Source: an uncultured Anaerotruncus sp. (GTDB lineage Bacteria; Bacillota; Clostridia; Oscillospirales; CAG-272). From it: a stretch of DNA of 32,023 nucleotides. The translations under genes were made by a program, and so were the position numbers. This document shows positions 1 to 8,898 of the stretch, piece by piece. Below the pieces are notes generated by a model that was not told the origin of the DNA, searched no databases, and was given only the letters and a program-made list of their open reading frames with translations. Where the stretch lies: contig CAJLZE010000019.1 of the NCBI GenBank assembly GCA_905210995.1, positions 1 to 32,023 of the forward strand, written 5' to 3'. How positions within the stretch are numbered: position 1 is the first letter of the stretch; the number at the start of each line of letters is the position of its first letter.

Positions 1-30
1 GTGAGTTTTTGGCACCGCCGTTGCGATGGG

Positions 31-693
31 TCATGACGCCGCTTCGTCGCGGGCGCGTTTTTTCTTTATTTCTGCCTCTGCGGTCATTTCTTTGACCTTC
101 ATGAGCCTTGCGCGGCTTCCGCGCTCATCCTCGTCGAGCTTCATCGAGATCGTTTTGATCGACTCAAGATATCTCGGCATGAGGATGTACTCAAGCGCGT
201 TCACGCGGCGGCGGGTGCGTTCGATCTCGCCCGCCAGAAGCTGTGCGGTCTTTTCAAGCTCGGCAAGCTTTATCATGTCGGCGGAAAGTGACGAAAGCTC
301 CTCGAGAGCCGCGTCAAGTCCCGCGGGCGTGAACGCCATGCCGTAGCCGATACCGACGGTTATGTCGCCGCCCTCAAATACCGGAACGGTTACGCCCATC
401 GTGCGCGTCGTATCCACGCTGATGAGATTTTCGCCTGTCGGGGCTATGAGAGCCTCCTCGAGCATTTTCGGGTTTCCGACGGCTCCCGCCGCCGTAAAAG
501 AGCTGTAATACGCTCTCAGCCGTTTTTCGACCTTTTCGCGGAGCGCCTTATTCTCTCTCACCGTCTCAAGGAAGTTCTTCATCAGCTCGTCGCGTTTATC
601 CTTGAGCAGCTTATGCCCGCGGCGCGCCGCGGCATAGCGCGTTTTGAGCCTTTTCAGCTCCATGCGCGTAGGACTTACATTGGTTGCTGCCAT
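31..693 (-). CDS. ntpD: V-type ATPase subunit D (central rotor shaft)
   Basis: Subunit D forms the central stalk that turns inside the A3B3 catalytic head and links it to the membrane ring. The 220-residue protein has the family's usual length and its hallmark N-terminus: NVSPTRMELKRLKTRYAAA, then a GHKLLKDKRDELM segment at about residues 26-38. Long charged helices lie at both ends, as expected for the two-helix coiled coil of the shaft. The start has GGAGG upstream, with a rather long spacer of about 12 nt. It is the last ATPase gene in the window, 30 bp after subunit B, which is the standard A-B-D order. The window stops 30 bp past its stop codon, so whether more genes follow cannot be seen. 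Identification is firm. Confidence 0.97.
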   Translation of the reverse strand: MAATNVSPTRMELKRLKTRYAAARRGHKLLKDKRDELMKNFLETVRENKALREKVEKRLRAYYSSFTAAGAVGNPKMLEEALIAPTGENLISVDTTRTMGVTVPVFEGGDITVGIGYGMAFTPAGLDAALEELSSLSADMIKLAELEKTAQLLAGEIERTRRRVNALEYILMPRYLESIKTISMKLDEDERGSRARLMKVKEMTAEAEIKKKRARDEAAS

Positions 694-723
694 TTTCGGG
701 GCGCACCTCCGTTTCTGCGGGAA

Positions 724-2130
724 TTATCTGTCCCCGGCACTGTCTTTTTTGTTGCCGGGCCAGTACTTTTCGATGAATTCGGGCTTTATACGCTTCATCT
801 CGCTCTTGGGGAGGATGGAGAGCAGCTCCCAGCCGAGGTCAAGCGTTTCTTCTATCGAGCGGTTCTCATAGAAGCCCTGATTGATATATCTCGCCTCAAA
901 TTCATCGGCAAATTTTGCGTATAGTCTGTCCATCGGTGTCAGAGCCGACTCGCCGAGAACGACCATAAGCTCCTTTGCCTCGCGGCCGCGCGCATAGCTC
1001 GAGAAGAGCTGGTTCATAACTCCCGAGTGATCCTCGCGCGTTCTGCCCTTGCCTATGCCCTTGTCCTTAAGACGCGACAGAGACGGCAGGACATCGACCG
1101 GCGGCATATAGCCCTTGCGGTACATCTCGCGCGACAGGATTATCTGTCCCTCGGTGATGTAGCCGGTAAGGTCGGGGATCGGGTGCGTTTTATCGTCCTC
1201 GGGCATGGTGAGGATCGGGATCATTGTGATCGAACCCTCGGAGCCCGCCTTGCGTCCCGCGCGTTCGTACATCGTTGCAAGGTCGGTGTACATATATCCG
1301 GGATAGCCGCGGCGTCCGGGGACCTCACGGCGTGCCGCCGACACCTCGCGCAGCGCCTCGGCGTAGTTCGTGATATCGGTGATGATGACGAGCACGTGCA
1401 TCCCGAGGTCGAACGCAAGGTACTCCGCGGCGGTAAGCGCCATTCGCGGGGTGGATATACGCTCGATAGCCGGGTCGGAAGCAAGGTTGCAGAACATTAC
1501 CGTGCGCCCGATAGCGCCCGTGCGTTTGAAGTCGTTGATGAAGAAATCGGCTTCTTCAAACGTGATACCGACTGCTGCGAAAACAACGGCGAAATTCGAC
1601 TTCTCGTTGCCGTCGCCTATGACCTTTGCCTGACGCGCTATCTGCGCCGCAAGGTCGGCGTGAGGCAGACCGGAGCCGGAGAATATCGGCAGCTTCTGCC
1701 CGCGAACGAGCGTGTTGAGCCCGTCTATGGTCGAAATACCCGTCTGAATGAACTCGGAGGGATAATATCTTGCCGCCGGGTTGATAGGCGTGCCGTTGAT
1801 ATCACAGTATTTTTCGGGGATTATCCGCGCACCGCCGTCTATCGGCTCACCCATGCCGTTGAAAACTCTGCCCATGATGTCGGGAGAAACGGCAAGGCGC
1901 ACACCGTGACCGGTAAATCTCACGCGGCTCTCGGAAAGGTTGATGCCCGCTGCGGACTCGAAAAGCTGCACGAGCACGTCGCTGCCGTTGACCTCAAGCA
2001 CGCGGCAGCGGCGGATAGAACCGTCAGCCATTACTATTTCGCCGAGCTCGTCGTATTTGACGCCCTCAACGCTCTTTATCAGCATAAGAGGGCCCGCGAC
2101 TTCTTCGATGGTCTTGTATTCCTTTATCAT
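724..2130 (-). CDS. ntpB: V-type ATPase subunit B (non-catalytic head subunit)
   Basis: Subunit B alternates with A in the hexameric head and completes the nucleotide sites. The 468-residue protein starts MIKEYKTIEEVAGPL, very close to known bacterial B subunits. Where A has a P-loop it has the non-catalytic SGSGLPH sequence (residues 151-157), which separates B from A. A PSLSRL segment near residue 345 carries the arginine expected to reach into the neighbouring A site. I chose the ATG at 2130 over an in-frame GTG at 2139: the GTG sits right against the AAGGGG ribosome site, while the ATG is about 8 nt from it and matches the family N-terminus. It lies 12 bp after subunit A, so the two are probably translated together in equal amounts. 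Confidence 0.97.
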   Translation of the reverse strand: MIKEYKTIEEVAGPLMLIKSVEGVKYDELGEIVMADGSIRRCRVLEVNGSDVLVQLFESAAGINLSESRVRFTGHGVRLAVSPDIMGRVFNGMGEPIDGGARIIPEKYCDINGTPINPAARYYPSEFIQTGISTIDGLNTLVRGQKLPIFSGSGLPHADLAAQIARQAKVIGDGNEKSNFAVVFAAVGITFEEADFFINDFKRTGAIGRTVMFCNLASDPAIERISTPRMALTAAEYLAFDLGMHVLVIITDITNYAEALREVSAARREVPGRRGYPGYMYTDLATMYERAGRKAGSEGSITMIPILTMPEDDKTHPIPDLTGYITEGQIILSREMYRKGYMPPVDVLPSLSRLKDKGIGKGRTREDHSGVMNQLFSSYARGREAKELMVVLGESALTPMDRLYAKFADEFEARYINQGFYENRSIEETLDLGWELLSILPKSEMKRIKPEFIEKYWPGNKKDSAGDR

Positions 2131-2142
2131 CCTCGTCACCCC

Positions 2143-3912
2143 TTATGCTTTCGGTATCGCGGCTTCAAGCTCGGATTCGAGCTCTGCCTCGATCTTTTCG
2201 AATTCAGGCGCATAGCTGTCGTTCGGCAGCGCCTTGGCGCGTCCTATCTTTTCACGCACCGGAAGTTCCGCTATCTCCTCTATCGCGGCGCCGCGCTCAA
2301 GCGCACGGCGGCTCTTGTCCTCAAAGCTGAATATGAGGCGAAGCAGACGGCTCTGCTTTTCAAGCGGAGAGTAGCTGTCGTTGTCACTCATCGCATCCTG
2401 CTGCAGGAAGTCCTCACGCAGCGAGCGTGCGACCTCAAGCGTCAGGCGGTCGGTCGGCGAAAGTGCATCGGCGCCGATGAGCTGTACGATCTCGTTCAGT
2501 TCGGCCTCGGTCTGAAGCGTTTTGAGGCAGCGCTGTGTGAGCGCCATCCAGTCGCGCGACACGTTTTCGGAGAACCAGCCGGTCAGTCTTTCGCGGTATA
2601 GCGAATAGGAGTTGAGCCAGTTGATAGCCGGGAAGTGACGGCGGTAGGCAAGAGAGGAGTCAAGCCCCCAGAACACCTTGACGATACGCAGCGTCGCCTG
2701 CGTGACAGGCTCGGAGATATCGCCGCCGGCGGGAGAGACCGCGCCGATAGCCGACAGAGCGCCCTCACGCCCGTCGGAGCCGAGGCAGGTGACCTTGCCG
2801 GCGCGCTCGTAGAACTGAGCAAGACGCGAGGTGAGGTATGCGGGATAGCCTTCCTCACCGGGCATTTCTTCAAGTCTGCCCGACATTTCGCGCAGAGCCT
2901 CAGCCCAACGCGAGGTAGAGTCGGCTATTACCGCAACGGTATAGCCCATATCGCGGTAATATTCCGCGATCGTGATGCCGGTGTAGATGGACGCCTCACG
3001 CGCCGCGACCGGCATATCGGATGTGTTTGCAATAAGAACGGTGCGCTCCATGAGCGATCTGCCGGTGCGCGGGTCGCGCAGCTCGGGGAACTCGCGCAGA
3101 ACGTCCGTCATCTCGTTTCCGCGCTCGCCGCAGCCGATGTAGACCACAAGGTCAACGTTGCTCCATTTTGCGAGCTGATGCTGAACGACCGTTTTGCCCG
3201 AACCGAAGGGTCCCGGCACGCACGCCGTGCCGCCGCGCGCTATCGGGAAGAGCGAGTCTATCGAACGCTGACCGGTCACCATAGGCTCGGTGGGCGGGAG
3301 CTTACCCGCGTGCGGACGCGCCACACGGACGGGCCATTTCTGCATGAGCGTGAGGTCATGCGTGTTTCCTTCGTCGTCCTCGAGCGTGCCGATCTTGTCG
3401 GTCACACGATAGTCGCCGGTGCGGAGGGAGAGCAGAGTGCCCTTCATGCCCGGAGGGACCATCACCTTATGAACGAGAGCCTCGCTCTCGTTGACCGTGC
3501 CGAGGATATCGCCTCCGCCGACACGCGCACCGCGCTGAGCCGTGGCTTCGAAATGCCACACCTTTTCGCGGTCAAGAGCCGGCGAGACTATGCCGCGCGT
3601 AAGGTTTGAGCCTGCCATTTCACGCAGCTTTTCAAGCGGGCGCTGAATGCCGTCATATATGTTCCCGATAAGACCGGGCCCCAGCTCGACCGACAGCGGC
3701 GCTCCGGTCGAAGCCACAACGTCGCCGCGCCCGAGTCCCGCGGTCTCCTCATAGACCTGGACCGACGCACGGTCGCCGTGCATTTCGATTATCTCACCGA
3801 TCAGCTTGTCCTTGCCGACGTGAACGACGTCGAACATATCGGCGCGCTTCATTCCCTCGGCTATGACAAGAGGACCTGATACCTTTAAGATCTTTCCTTC
3901 GATCAATTCCAT
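2143..3912 (-). CDS. ntpA: V-type ATPase subunit A (catalytic)
   Basis: This is the catalytic subunit, which hydrolyses or makes ATP. The 589 residues match the family length. Visible in order are the N-terminal beta-barrel (about 1-75), the non-homologous bulge typical of V-type A subunits (about 110-200), the P-loop GPFGSGKT at 234-241, a GERGNEM segment near 262, the DSTSRWAEALREMS block near 330, and the helical C-terminal domain. The start ATG at 3912 has AAAGG about 11 nt upstream; two other ATGs nearby are out of frame and stop at once. A hairpin lies in the 69-bp gap separating it from subunit F. No key residue is missing. Confidence 0.98.
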   Translation of the reverse strand: MELIEGKILKVSGPLVIAEGMKRADMFDVVHVGKDKLIGEIIEMHGDRASVQVYEETAGLGRGDVVASTGAPLSVELGPGLIGNIYDGIQRPLEKLREMAGSNLTRGIVSPALDREKVWHFEATAQRGARVGGGDILGTVNESEALVHKVMVPPGMKGTLLSLRTGDYRVTDKIGTLEDDEGNTHDLTLMQKWPVRVARPHAGKLPPTEPMVTGQRSIDSLFPIARGGTACVPGPFGSGKTVVQHQLAKWSNVDLVVYIGCGERGNEMTDVLREFPELRDPRTGRSLMERTVLIANTSDMPVAAREASIYTGITIAEYYRDMGYTVAVIADSTSRWAEALREMSGRLEEMPGEEGYPAYLTSRLAQFYERAGKVTCLGSDGREGALSAIGAVSPAGGDISEPVTQATLRIVKVFWGLDSSLAYRRHFPAINWLNSYSLYRERLTGWFSENVSRDWMALTQRCLKTLQTEAELNEIVQLIGADALSPTDRLTLEVARSLREDFLQQDAMSDNDSYSPLEKQSRLLRLIFSFEDKSRRALERGAAIEEIAELPVREKIGRAKALPNDSYAPEFEKIEAELESELEAAIPKA

Positions 3913-3954
3913 TTCATTTCATGCCTTTCTCGGCTATTTGCGCCCCCAAGGGTC

Positions 3955-3983
3955 GGCGGACGGCGCAAGGTCCGCCTTTTTTT
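3955..3983. other. hairpin between F and A genes of the ATPase operon
   Basis: A perfect 7-bp inverted repeat, GGCGGAC (3955-3961) and GTCCGCC (3970-3976), with an 8-nt loop, is followed on the plus strand by seven T (3977-3983). On the plus strand it looks like an intrinsic terminator, but the surrounding operon runs on the minus strand. There the run becomes A's ahead of the hairpin, which does not terminate. It may block antisense transcripts entering from the A gene, or act as an mRNA processing or stability element ahead of the A, B and D genes. Its function is inference. Confidence 0.6.
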
Positions 3984-4317
3984 ACAGGATGTCGCTGCCC
4001 ACGGCGCGCTTCACGCGGTCGTGAAGTGCCTTCATGCCGAAGCCGACGTCGCTCGACGCCGATGGTATCGGCAGTATCGCGGGCGTGGGTGCATCGTCGA
4101 ATTTTGCTATATCGTCCGCAAGCTCCGCGGCATACGCCTCGGTTATGAATATAACGGCATATCCGCCGTCGGAAACGCCACCGCTTCCCGTCCCCGCCGT
4201 CGCACGGCGCAGCGCTTCGCGCGCCGCCTCGGTGTCGGCAGCTTCGAGAACGGTAAAGCCCAGAGCCGAAAAGCCAAGGATATCCTGTCTGCCGCCTATT
4301 ACTGCTACTTTATACAT
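3982..4317 (-). CDS. ntpG: V-type ATPase subunit F (small rotor subunit)
   Basis: A 111-residue protein beginning MYKVAVIGGRQDILGFSALG, the standard start of subunit F, which binds subunit D on the central stalk and tunes activity. The N-terminal Rossmann-like half (VAVIGG, then GFTVLEA, then YAVIFITEAYA at about 52-62) fits the family. The C-terminal tail, about residues 85-111, corresponds to the mobile helix. In E. hirae naming this subunit is NtpG. It follows subunit C by 12 bp and is followed by the hairpin at 3955-3983. The length is typical and the call is firm. Confidence 0.94.
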   Translation of the reverse strand: MYKVAVIGGRQDILGFSALGFTVLEAADTEAAREALRRATAGTGSGGVSDGGYAVIFITEAYAAELADDIAKFDDAPTPAILPIPSASSDVGFGMKALHDRVKRAVGSDIL

Positions 4318-4329
4318 GGCACACCTCTC

Positions 4330-5358
4330 TTACGGCACGAGCCTGAGCCTTTCGCTTATCAGCGAACGGTCGTCTCCCGCCGCGATACCCGACAGGATCA
4401 CGCGCAGGTTTTTGATCTCATACTCAAGCGCGGCGATATACGCTATGACGGGATATGCCCCGAGGAGCTTCATGCCCGTTATGCCGTCAACAGTGCTGCG
4501 CAGGTCGTTGTCGAGCGCAAGGGATACTCTCTCGAGCGCCTCGGCATCCTTTCCCGCCGCAGATATCGCACGGGCGGCTGCGGTATATCCCGCATCCTCC
4601 GCGAGCTTTGCCACGGCTTTTGCGTCAGCCGCATCGCGCAGCTCGCTCATGCCTATCCTGCCGCCCCATATGACGGAATCGTCAAACACGGCGCGGCGCA
4701 GCTCACCGTCGCGCAGCCTTTGCGTGCGCAGCGCGGTGAGGAGGTTGGTAAAGTCGGTCTTGCGTTCGAGAAGAGACACGACCTCGCGTATGCCGGTCGC
4801 CTTTGCCGCCGCACGCATATCCGCAAAGCAGGCGCGGTCAAGCAGCGAATCGACCGTTCTTGAGCTGCCGCTCTTGCCGAGTGCGTCGGCTGCCGCCTCT
4901 GCCCCCTTTGCCATATTCGGCAGAAGTGCGGAAAGACCGGAAAAATCGTTTTTTTCGACCGCCGCGATCACGTCGTCTGCGGGAACGACCCCGCATCTTA
5001 TCATGAGCGGCGCGGCGTCTCTGCCGCCGGCGCGGCATTTGAGAGCCGATTTGATATTGTTGCAGTCGTATTTCAGTCTGCAAAGACGCGCAAGCGGCGT
5101 GCTCGGGCAGAATGAAAGAAGCGTTTCGTATCTTTCGGCAAGATAGGAGGTGAGCACCGACTCGGTATCCGCGCCCGCGGATGCGTCAAAGCCGTATTCG
5201 GCAATGCGCGCCATAACGTCCGCCGTGTCGCGCGCGTCGGCAAGCTCGTGCATCCTTGCATCGGGGATGAGCTCGAGCGACATGGCAGAGACCTTTGCCG
5301 CAGCGTAGCGGTAATCCTCCTCGCGATATCTTGCCGTCCTTGTCTTTGCCTCACCCAT
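4330..5358 (-). CDS. ntpC: V-type ATPase subunit C (ring-to-shaft adaptor)
   Basis: Subunit C (342 residues; homologous to eukaryotic subunit d) is the funnel that seats the central shaft on the membrane ring. The protein is nearly all helical, with YRYAAAKVSAMSLELI near the start and a LCRLKYDCNNIKSALKCR block at about residues 90-107 that is typical of the family. I chose the ATG at 5358 over the longer open frame to 5409. It has AAGGA about 9 nt upstream and overlaps the end of subunit E by 8 bp (ATGGGTGA), a usual sign of coupled translation. It sits between E and F as in E. hirae. Sequence conservation in this family is low, but order and length support the call. Confidence 0.92.
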   Translation of the reverse strand: MGEAKTRTARYREEDYRYAAAKVSAMSLELIPDARMHELADARDTADVMARIAEYGFDASAGADTESVLTSYLAERYETLLSFCPSTPLARLCRLKYDCNNIKSALKCRAGGRDAAPLMIRCGVVPADDVIAAVEKNDFSGLSALLPNMAKGAEAAADALGKSGSSRTVDSLLDRACFADMRAAAKATGIREVVSLLERKTDFTNLLTALRTQRLRDGELRRAVFDDSVIWGGRIGMSELRDAADAKAVAKLAEDAGYTAAARAISAAGKDAEALERVSLALDNDLRSTVDGITGMKLLGAYPVIAYIAALEYEIKNLRVILSGIAAGDDRSLISERLRLVP

Positions 5359-5968
5359 TGTTTTTTTCCTTTTCGCCGCCGAAAAGGATCCGGCAGACGT
5401 CGCCCTCAAGCGCGGGGCGCACCTCGGATATCAGAGCAGCCACCGAGCAGTCGGTACGCGTGTCGCCCGAATCGAGCAGGAGCCCGCCGCCGATACGCGC
5501 CTCGGAATCCGAAAGCTTCCACTCTATCCCGTTCTTCTCGGAGGAAAGCTGCGCTATGAACGCCTTGCCGAAGCTCACGCGGTCGGAGCGGTTGAGCGTT
5601 ACCGTGCATTCGCCGGTAAGCCCGCGCGACGCCTCGCGCGCAAGAGCCACAAGAAACCCGAGATAGTTTTCACTCGGCATGCCGCATATTTTTTTCTCTG
5701 CCTCACCGAAAACGGCGTCTATGGCGCGGCATCTGCCCGCAAGCAGTATCCCGCGTCTTTCGGTCTCGGCTTCGGCGCGCGCGCGGGAGACTACGCTCTC
5801 GCTCTCGGCGTCAGCCGCATCCTCGGCGTCGGCGCTTATCTTTGCCGCCTTTTCCTTTGCGGCGGCAATTATCGCCGCGCATTCGGCATCAGCCTCGGCA
5901 AGTATCCGTGCGGCATCCGCCTCGGCAGAGGCGATTATTTTGTTTGTTACCTTTTCAAGTCCCACCAT
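5351..5968 (-). CDS. ntpE: V-type ATPase subunit E (peripheral stalk)
   Basis: A 205-residue peripheral-stalk protein that holds the catalytic head still relative to subunit I. The first half (about residues 10-80) is a long Ala/Glu-rich helix with heptad character, expected to pair with the small G/H-like subunit encoded at 8500-8826. The second half is the globular head-binding domain, including GEAEKKICGMPSENYLGFL and a glycine-bearing IGGGLLLDSGDTRTDCS segment that is common in E subunits. AAAGG lies about 11 nt before the ATG. It is 42 bp downstream of K and overlaps C by 8 bp. Identification rests on the two-part architecture and operon place. Confidence 0.92.
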   Translation of the reverse strand: MVGLEKVTNKIIASAEADAARILAEADAECAAIIAAAKEKAAKISADAEDAADAESESVVSRARAEAETERRGILLAGRCRAIDAVFGEAEKKICGMPSENYLGFLVALAREASRGLTGECTVTLNRSDRVSFGKAFIAQLSSEKNGIEWKLSDSEARIGGGLLLDSGDTRTDCSVAALISEVRPALEGDVCRILFGGEKEKNNG

Positions 5969-6010
5969 AGGTTTTGCTGCCTTTCACGGTTTTATCGGAA
6001 AGCCCGCGGA

Positions 6011-6514
6011 TCAAAGGTTGCCGGGATAGGAAACGACGAGCAGGAAGGACGCGATAAGAGACAGCAGAGCGTAAAGCTCGACCATAGCGGTCGCGGTGAC
6101 AGCCTTACCGGACGCCTCGGGACGCTTTGCGACCATTGCGATACCGGCGGATGCTACGCGACCCTGACGGATAGCAGAGTGATAACCGCAGAATGCAATG
6201 GGAAGGCAGGCAAACAGGTAGTAAAGACCGCCGCCTATGGTCGTTACGCGATCGCCGCCGAGAATGCCGATGTTCATCATTACCATGAAGGCAACAATGA
6301 AGCCGTAAATGCCCTGAGTTGCGGGAAGAGCCTGAAGCAGGAACGCCTTACCGAACTTGGAGGGGTCCTCGGAGAGAAGTCCGTTAAGGGATTCACCGAC
6401 CGAACCGACCGCTTTTGCGCTTCCCATACCGGGAAGGACGACGGCAAGCGCCGCGCCAATGAGGGCAAGTCCCTCACCTGTTGTCAGAGAGCTAAGAAAT
6501 TCAGCGAAATTCAT
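6011..6514 (-). CDS. ntpK: V-type ATPase subunit K (membrane rotor ring), sodium-type
   Basis: A 167-residue, four-helix proteolipid made of two fused hairpins, the bacterial V-type rotor-ring subunit. The first pair of helices spans about residues 15-85 (GSAKAVGSVGES between), the second about 93-163. The second hairpin has the ion-carrying glutamate, E146 in TAMVELYALL. The first has the QALPATQGIYGF motif, and SAIRQGRVA precedes helix four. Compared with E. hirae NtpK from memory, the Na+ ligands Leu61, Thr64, Gln65, Gln110, Glu139 and the supporting Tyr68 correspond to L63, T66, Q67, Q117, E146 and Y70 here. All are kept, so Na+ coupling is likely. AAGGAG lies 10 nt before the start. Confidence 0.96.
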   Translation of the reverse strand: MNFAEFLSSLTTGEGLALIGAALAVVLPGMGSAKAVGSVGESLNGLLSEDPSKFGKAFLLQALPATQGIYGFIVAFMVMMNIGILGGDRVTTIGGGLYYLFACLPIAFCGYHSAIRQGRVASAGIAMVAKRPEASGKAVTATAMVELYALLSLIASFLLVVSYPGNL

Positions 6515-6550
6515 GGTTTTGTTTCTCCTTGAATGTATATGATGTGTTTT

Positions 6551-8515
6551 TTAGGATATCTGATCTTGTGCCGGCATATCATAGTCGGAATATCTCTCCG
6601 ACGGTTCGGCGGGCGCGTAGGGTCTGCCGCCGTCCTCGTAGAATTTTCCGAAAAATTCAATATACTGAAGCCGGCTCGTGTGAACAAATGAGCCGAGTGT
6701 GCTGAGGGCAAGGTTGATTGTATGCCCGACAATGAACACAAATATCATTCCGACCACTACCGAGATCGGGCTTGAGCCCATTGTGCCGAGGATGTTCATG
6801 ACCTGCGCCAGAACGCTGCCCGACAGCGCAAGTGCGAGAATTCTTGAATAAGACAGGATGTCAGAGCCGAAGCTAACAATACCGTAAAGTGCAAGAAAGC
6901 CCTTGGGTATCCGCATGAGAATATTTTTCTCTTTGCGTCCGCCCGTCAGAACTATCGCCGCGGCAGCGCCGATGGCGATCCACTTGCCGACCGATGGAAC
7001 AATGATAAACATTATAAGTCCGCCGTAAAGCGCCCAGAAAAGCGCATAATCGCATATGGCGTCAACCGGCGAAGCCTTCCATACTATCGAGAACTTTATC
7101 GCCTGCCCCGCCACAAGGTGAACAAAGCCGAGCGCGAGCGCGATGAGGAGGAAGGTCGTGGGTTCAGCCACCGGATCAACCACAATAGCCAGCGTTGACG
7201 GCAGCTCCGCCTCCGGGTTGAAAGCTCTGATGAGTGCCAACGGCATATCTCCGAAATAACCGCCGAAAAGCACGCCCGTTATAATGCTTCCGATACCGCA
7301 GAACGCGAACATACGGAAGGGCGCGGCTTTTTCCGGCTTCATATGAAGCAACCGCGGGATAAGGAAGCCGCCGACGGCAAGCAACAGCCCGTAGCCCACA
7401 TCCGCAAACATCATCGCAAAGAAGAGGACGTAGAAGAAGCTCATTATAAACGTCGGATCGAACGTGCCGTAAGCGGGGAGCGAATACATCGCCACGACCC
7501 ACTCGAAGCAGGAGGCAAAGCGGTTGTTTTCAAGCTTTACGGGAACATCGTCGCCCGGCTCCGGATCGCAAAATTCGTAAGCGCAGCCGAGCTCCTCAAG
7601 CGCGGTGCCGAGCTTTTCGGCTCTCTTTGCGGGCACCCACCCGCGAAGCAGCACACAGCTACCGGTCGCAAGCATTTTTTCCTTCACGCGCTCGGTGACG
7701 AGCTCGGTCGAAACGGTGTCCCAGAGGAGCCGCAGATCGTCGAGCCGTCCGGCAAGCCCGCAGAGCGTCTGCTTTATATCCTCGCGCTCGGTGTTAAGGG
7801 CTGCGGTGCGTTCGCGCTCGGCGTTCATGATATCCTCGGCGCTCCCGCAGCCGTCGGGAAATACCGCCCGCACGAACCCCGCCGAATTCAGACGGCGCAA
7901 AAGCTCGTCCGCATCGGTCTTTTCGGCGACGAACATGACATATGCCGCGGTCGGATCTTTTCCGACAATGCGCCACGCAGCGGCAAGACCGTCAAGCCTT
8001 GTGTCGAGCGCGGCGGACTCGGCAGCCATAAGCGGCATACTGCCGAAGAAAAGACGCGTGCGGGCGGTGCCCGCCGTGTCAAGCGCGAAGCCGCAGCCGA
8101 GCCACGGCTTTGCCGCGGTCATTTTCGATGCGGAATCGGCAAGCTCGCGCTCTATGGCGCCGAGACGCTTTGTCATTCCGTTTATGCGGTCGGCTGCCGC
8201 CGCCGCATCGGACCGCACCCCGCCGCGGTCGGCGGCGAACGCCTCGCGGTCGGCTTTTATCGCGGGCGCGGCTGCAAGCCCGCCCTTCTTTTTGCTGTAC
8301 GGATAAAGCGGCTCCATTGCCGATTCGATGCCCGCAAGCCGGCTCTCGCATTCGCGTATGCGCGCCGACGGATCGTATTTTGCAAGATACTTGTCCGTTT
8401 CGGGCGAGAGCACGTCCACATCAACGCACCGTGAACGGACGAGCCGTTTTGTCACAGCGTCGGCATCGGCGGCGTAAGCCCACACCGTCAGCCGTTTCAT
8501 CACGCACGTAGACAT
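6551..8515 (-). CDS. ntpI: V-type ATPase subunit I (membrane stator)
   Basis: Subunit I (eukaryotic subunit a) forms the ion half-channels and anchors the peripheral stalks. The 654 residues split into a soluble, coiled-coil-rich N-terminal half (1-345) and a membrane half with about eight hydrophobic segments (355-615). Family marks are MFADVGYG at 369-376, SYSRILAL with the essential channel arginine at R558, and HTSRLQYIEFFGKFYEDGG (612-630). I kept the ATG at 8515 because GGGAG lies about 11 nt upstream and family proteins usually have a few residues before the MKRL motif. A second ATG at 8500 overlaps the stop of the preceding gene (TGATG) but has no ribosome site of its own. Confidence 0.96.
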   Translation of the reverse strand: MSTCVMKRLTVWAYAADADAVTKRLVRSRCVDVDVLSPETDKYLAKYDPSARIRECESRLAGIESAMEPLYPYSKKKGGLAAAPAIKADREAFAADRGGVRSDAAAAADRINGMTKRLGAIERELADSASKMTAAKPWLGCGFALDTAGTARTRLFFGSMPLMAAESAALDTRLDGLAAAWRIVGKDPTAAYVMFVAEKTDADELLRRLNSAGFVRAVFPDGCGSAEDIMNAERERTAALNTEREDIKQTLCGLAGRLDDLRLLWDTVSTELVTERVKEKMLATGSCVLLRGWVPAKRAEKLGTALEELGCAYEFCDPEPGDDVPVKLENNRFASCFEWVVAMYSLPAYGTFDPTFIMSFFYVLFFAMMFADVGYGLLLAVGGFLIPRLLHMKPEKAAPFRMFAFCGIGSIITGVLFGGYFGDMPLALIRAFNPEAELPSTLAIVVDPVAEPTTFLLIALALGFVHLVAGQAIKFSIVWKASPVDAICDYALFWALYGGLIMFIIVPSVGKWIAIGAAAAIVLTGGRKEKNILMRIPKGFLALYGIVSFGSDILSYSRILALALSGSVLAQVMNILGTMGSSPISVVVGMIFVFIVGHTINLALSTLGSFVHTSRLQYIEFFGKFYEDGGRPYAPAEPSERYSDYDMPAQDQIS

Positions 8516-8826
8516 TTTTCAACGATCTCCCAGTAAATCATTTTCACCGCCTCGTCAGAATTTGAACCCGCGGCAGCTCCTATCGCGGCTGCCTCGCTGC
8601 GTGCGGCATAGGCGCCCGACTTTACGAGCTCGTCCGCGCGGCGCGTGACGTCGGCTACCGTTCCGGCTGCCTCGGCGTGCGCCTCCTTCTCTGCCCGGGT
8701 CACGAGCTCATCAGCCTGCGCGTGGGCTGCGGCAATGCGCTCCCGCGCCGTTTTTTCGGCGTCGGCGCGTATTTTATCCGCTTTTTCCTCGGCGATCCTG
8801 ATCTCTCTCAGTGAATCCATTGTCAT
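8500..8826 (-). CDS. ntpF: V-type ATPase G/H-like peripheral stalk subunit
   Basis: First gene of the operon, 108 residues. It is almost entirely one charged, Ala-rich helix (REIRIAEEKADKIRADAEK onward to about residue 70) with heptad spacing, the form of the V-type G/H (AhaH, E. hirae NtpF) subunit that pairs with subunit E in the peripheral stalk. The C-terminal stretch ends in DEAVKMIYWEIVEKC, where such proteins dock. Sequence alone is weak evidence for a coiled coil, but the place directly before subunit I in an otherwise complete operon makes it convincing. The ATG at 8826 has AAAGGA about 10-11 nt upstream; a second ATG two codons on is too far from it. The 3' end overlaps subunit I by 16 bp. 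Confidence 0.88.
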   Translation of the reverse strand: MTMDSLREIRIAEEKADKIRADAEKTARERIAAAHAQADELVTRAEKEAHAEAAGTVADVTRRADELVKSGAYAARSEAAAIGAAAGSNSDEAVKMIYWEIVEKCLRA

Positions 8827-8898
8827 TCTGTGATCTATCCTTTCCCCTGTTTCCGTCAGGCTCAGGTCATATTTCGGTCAGCGCAAGACCGCTGCCCC

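Noticed and set aside
1027..2601. A 524-codon open frame on the plus strand opposite ATPase subunits A and B
   Set aside because: Antisense shadow of two firmly identified genes; composition is Arg/His/Val-rich without recognisable domain.
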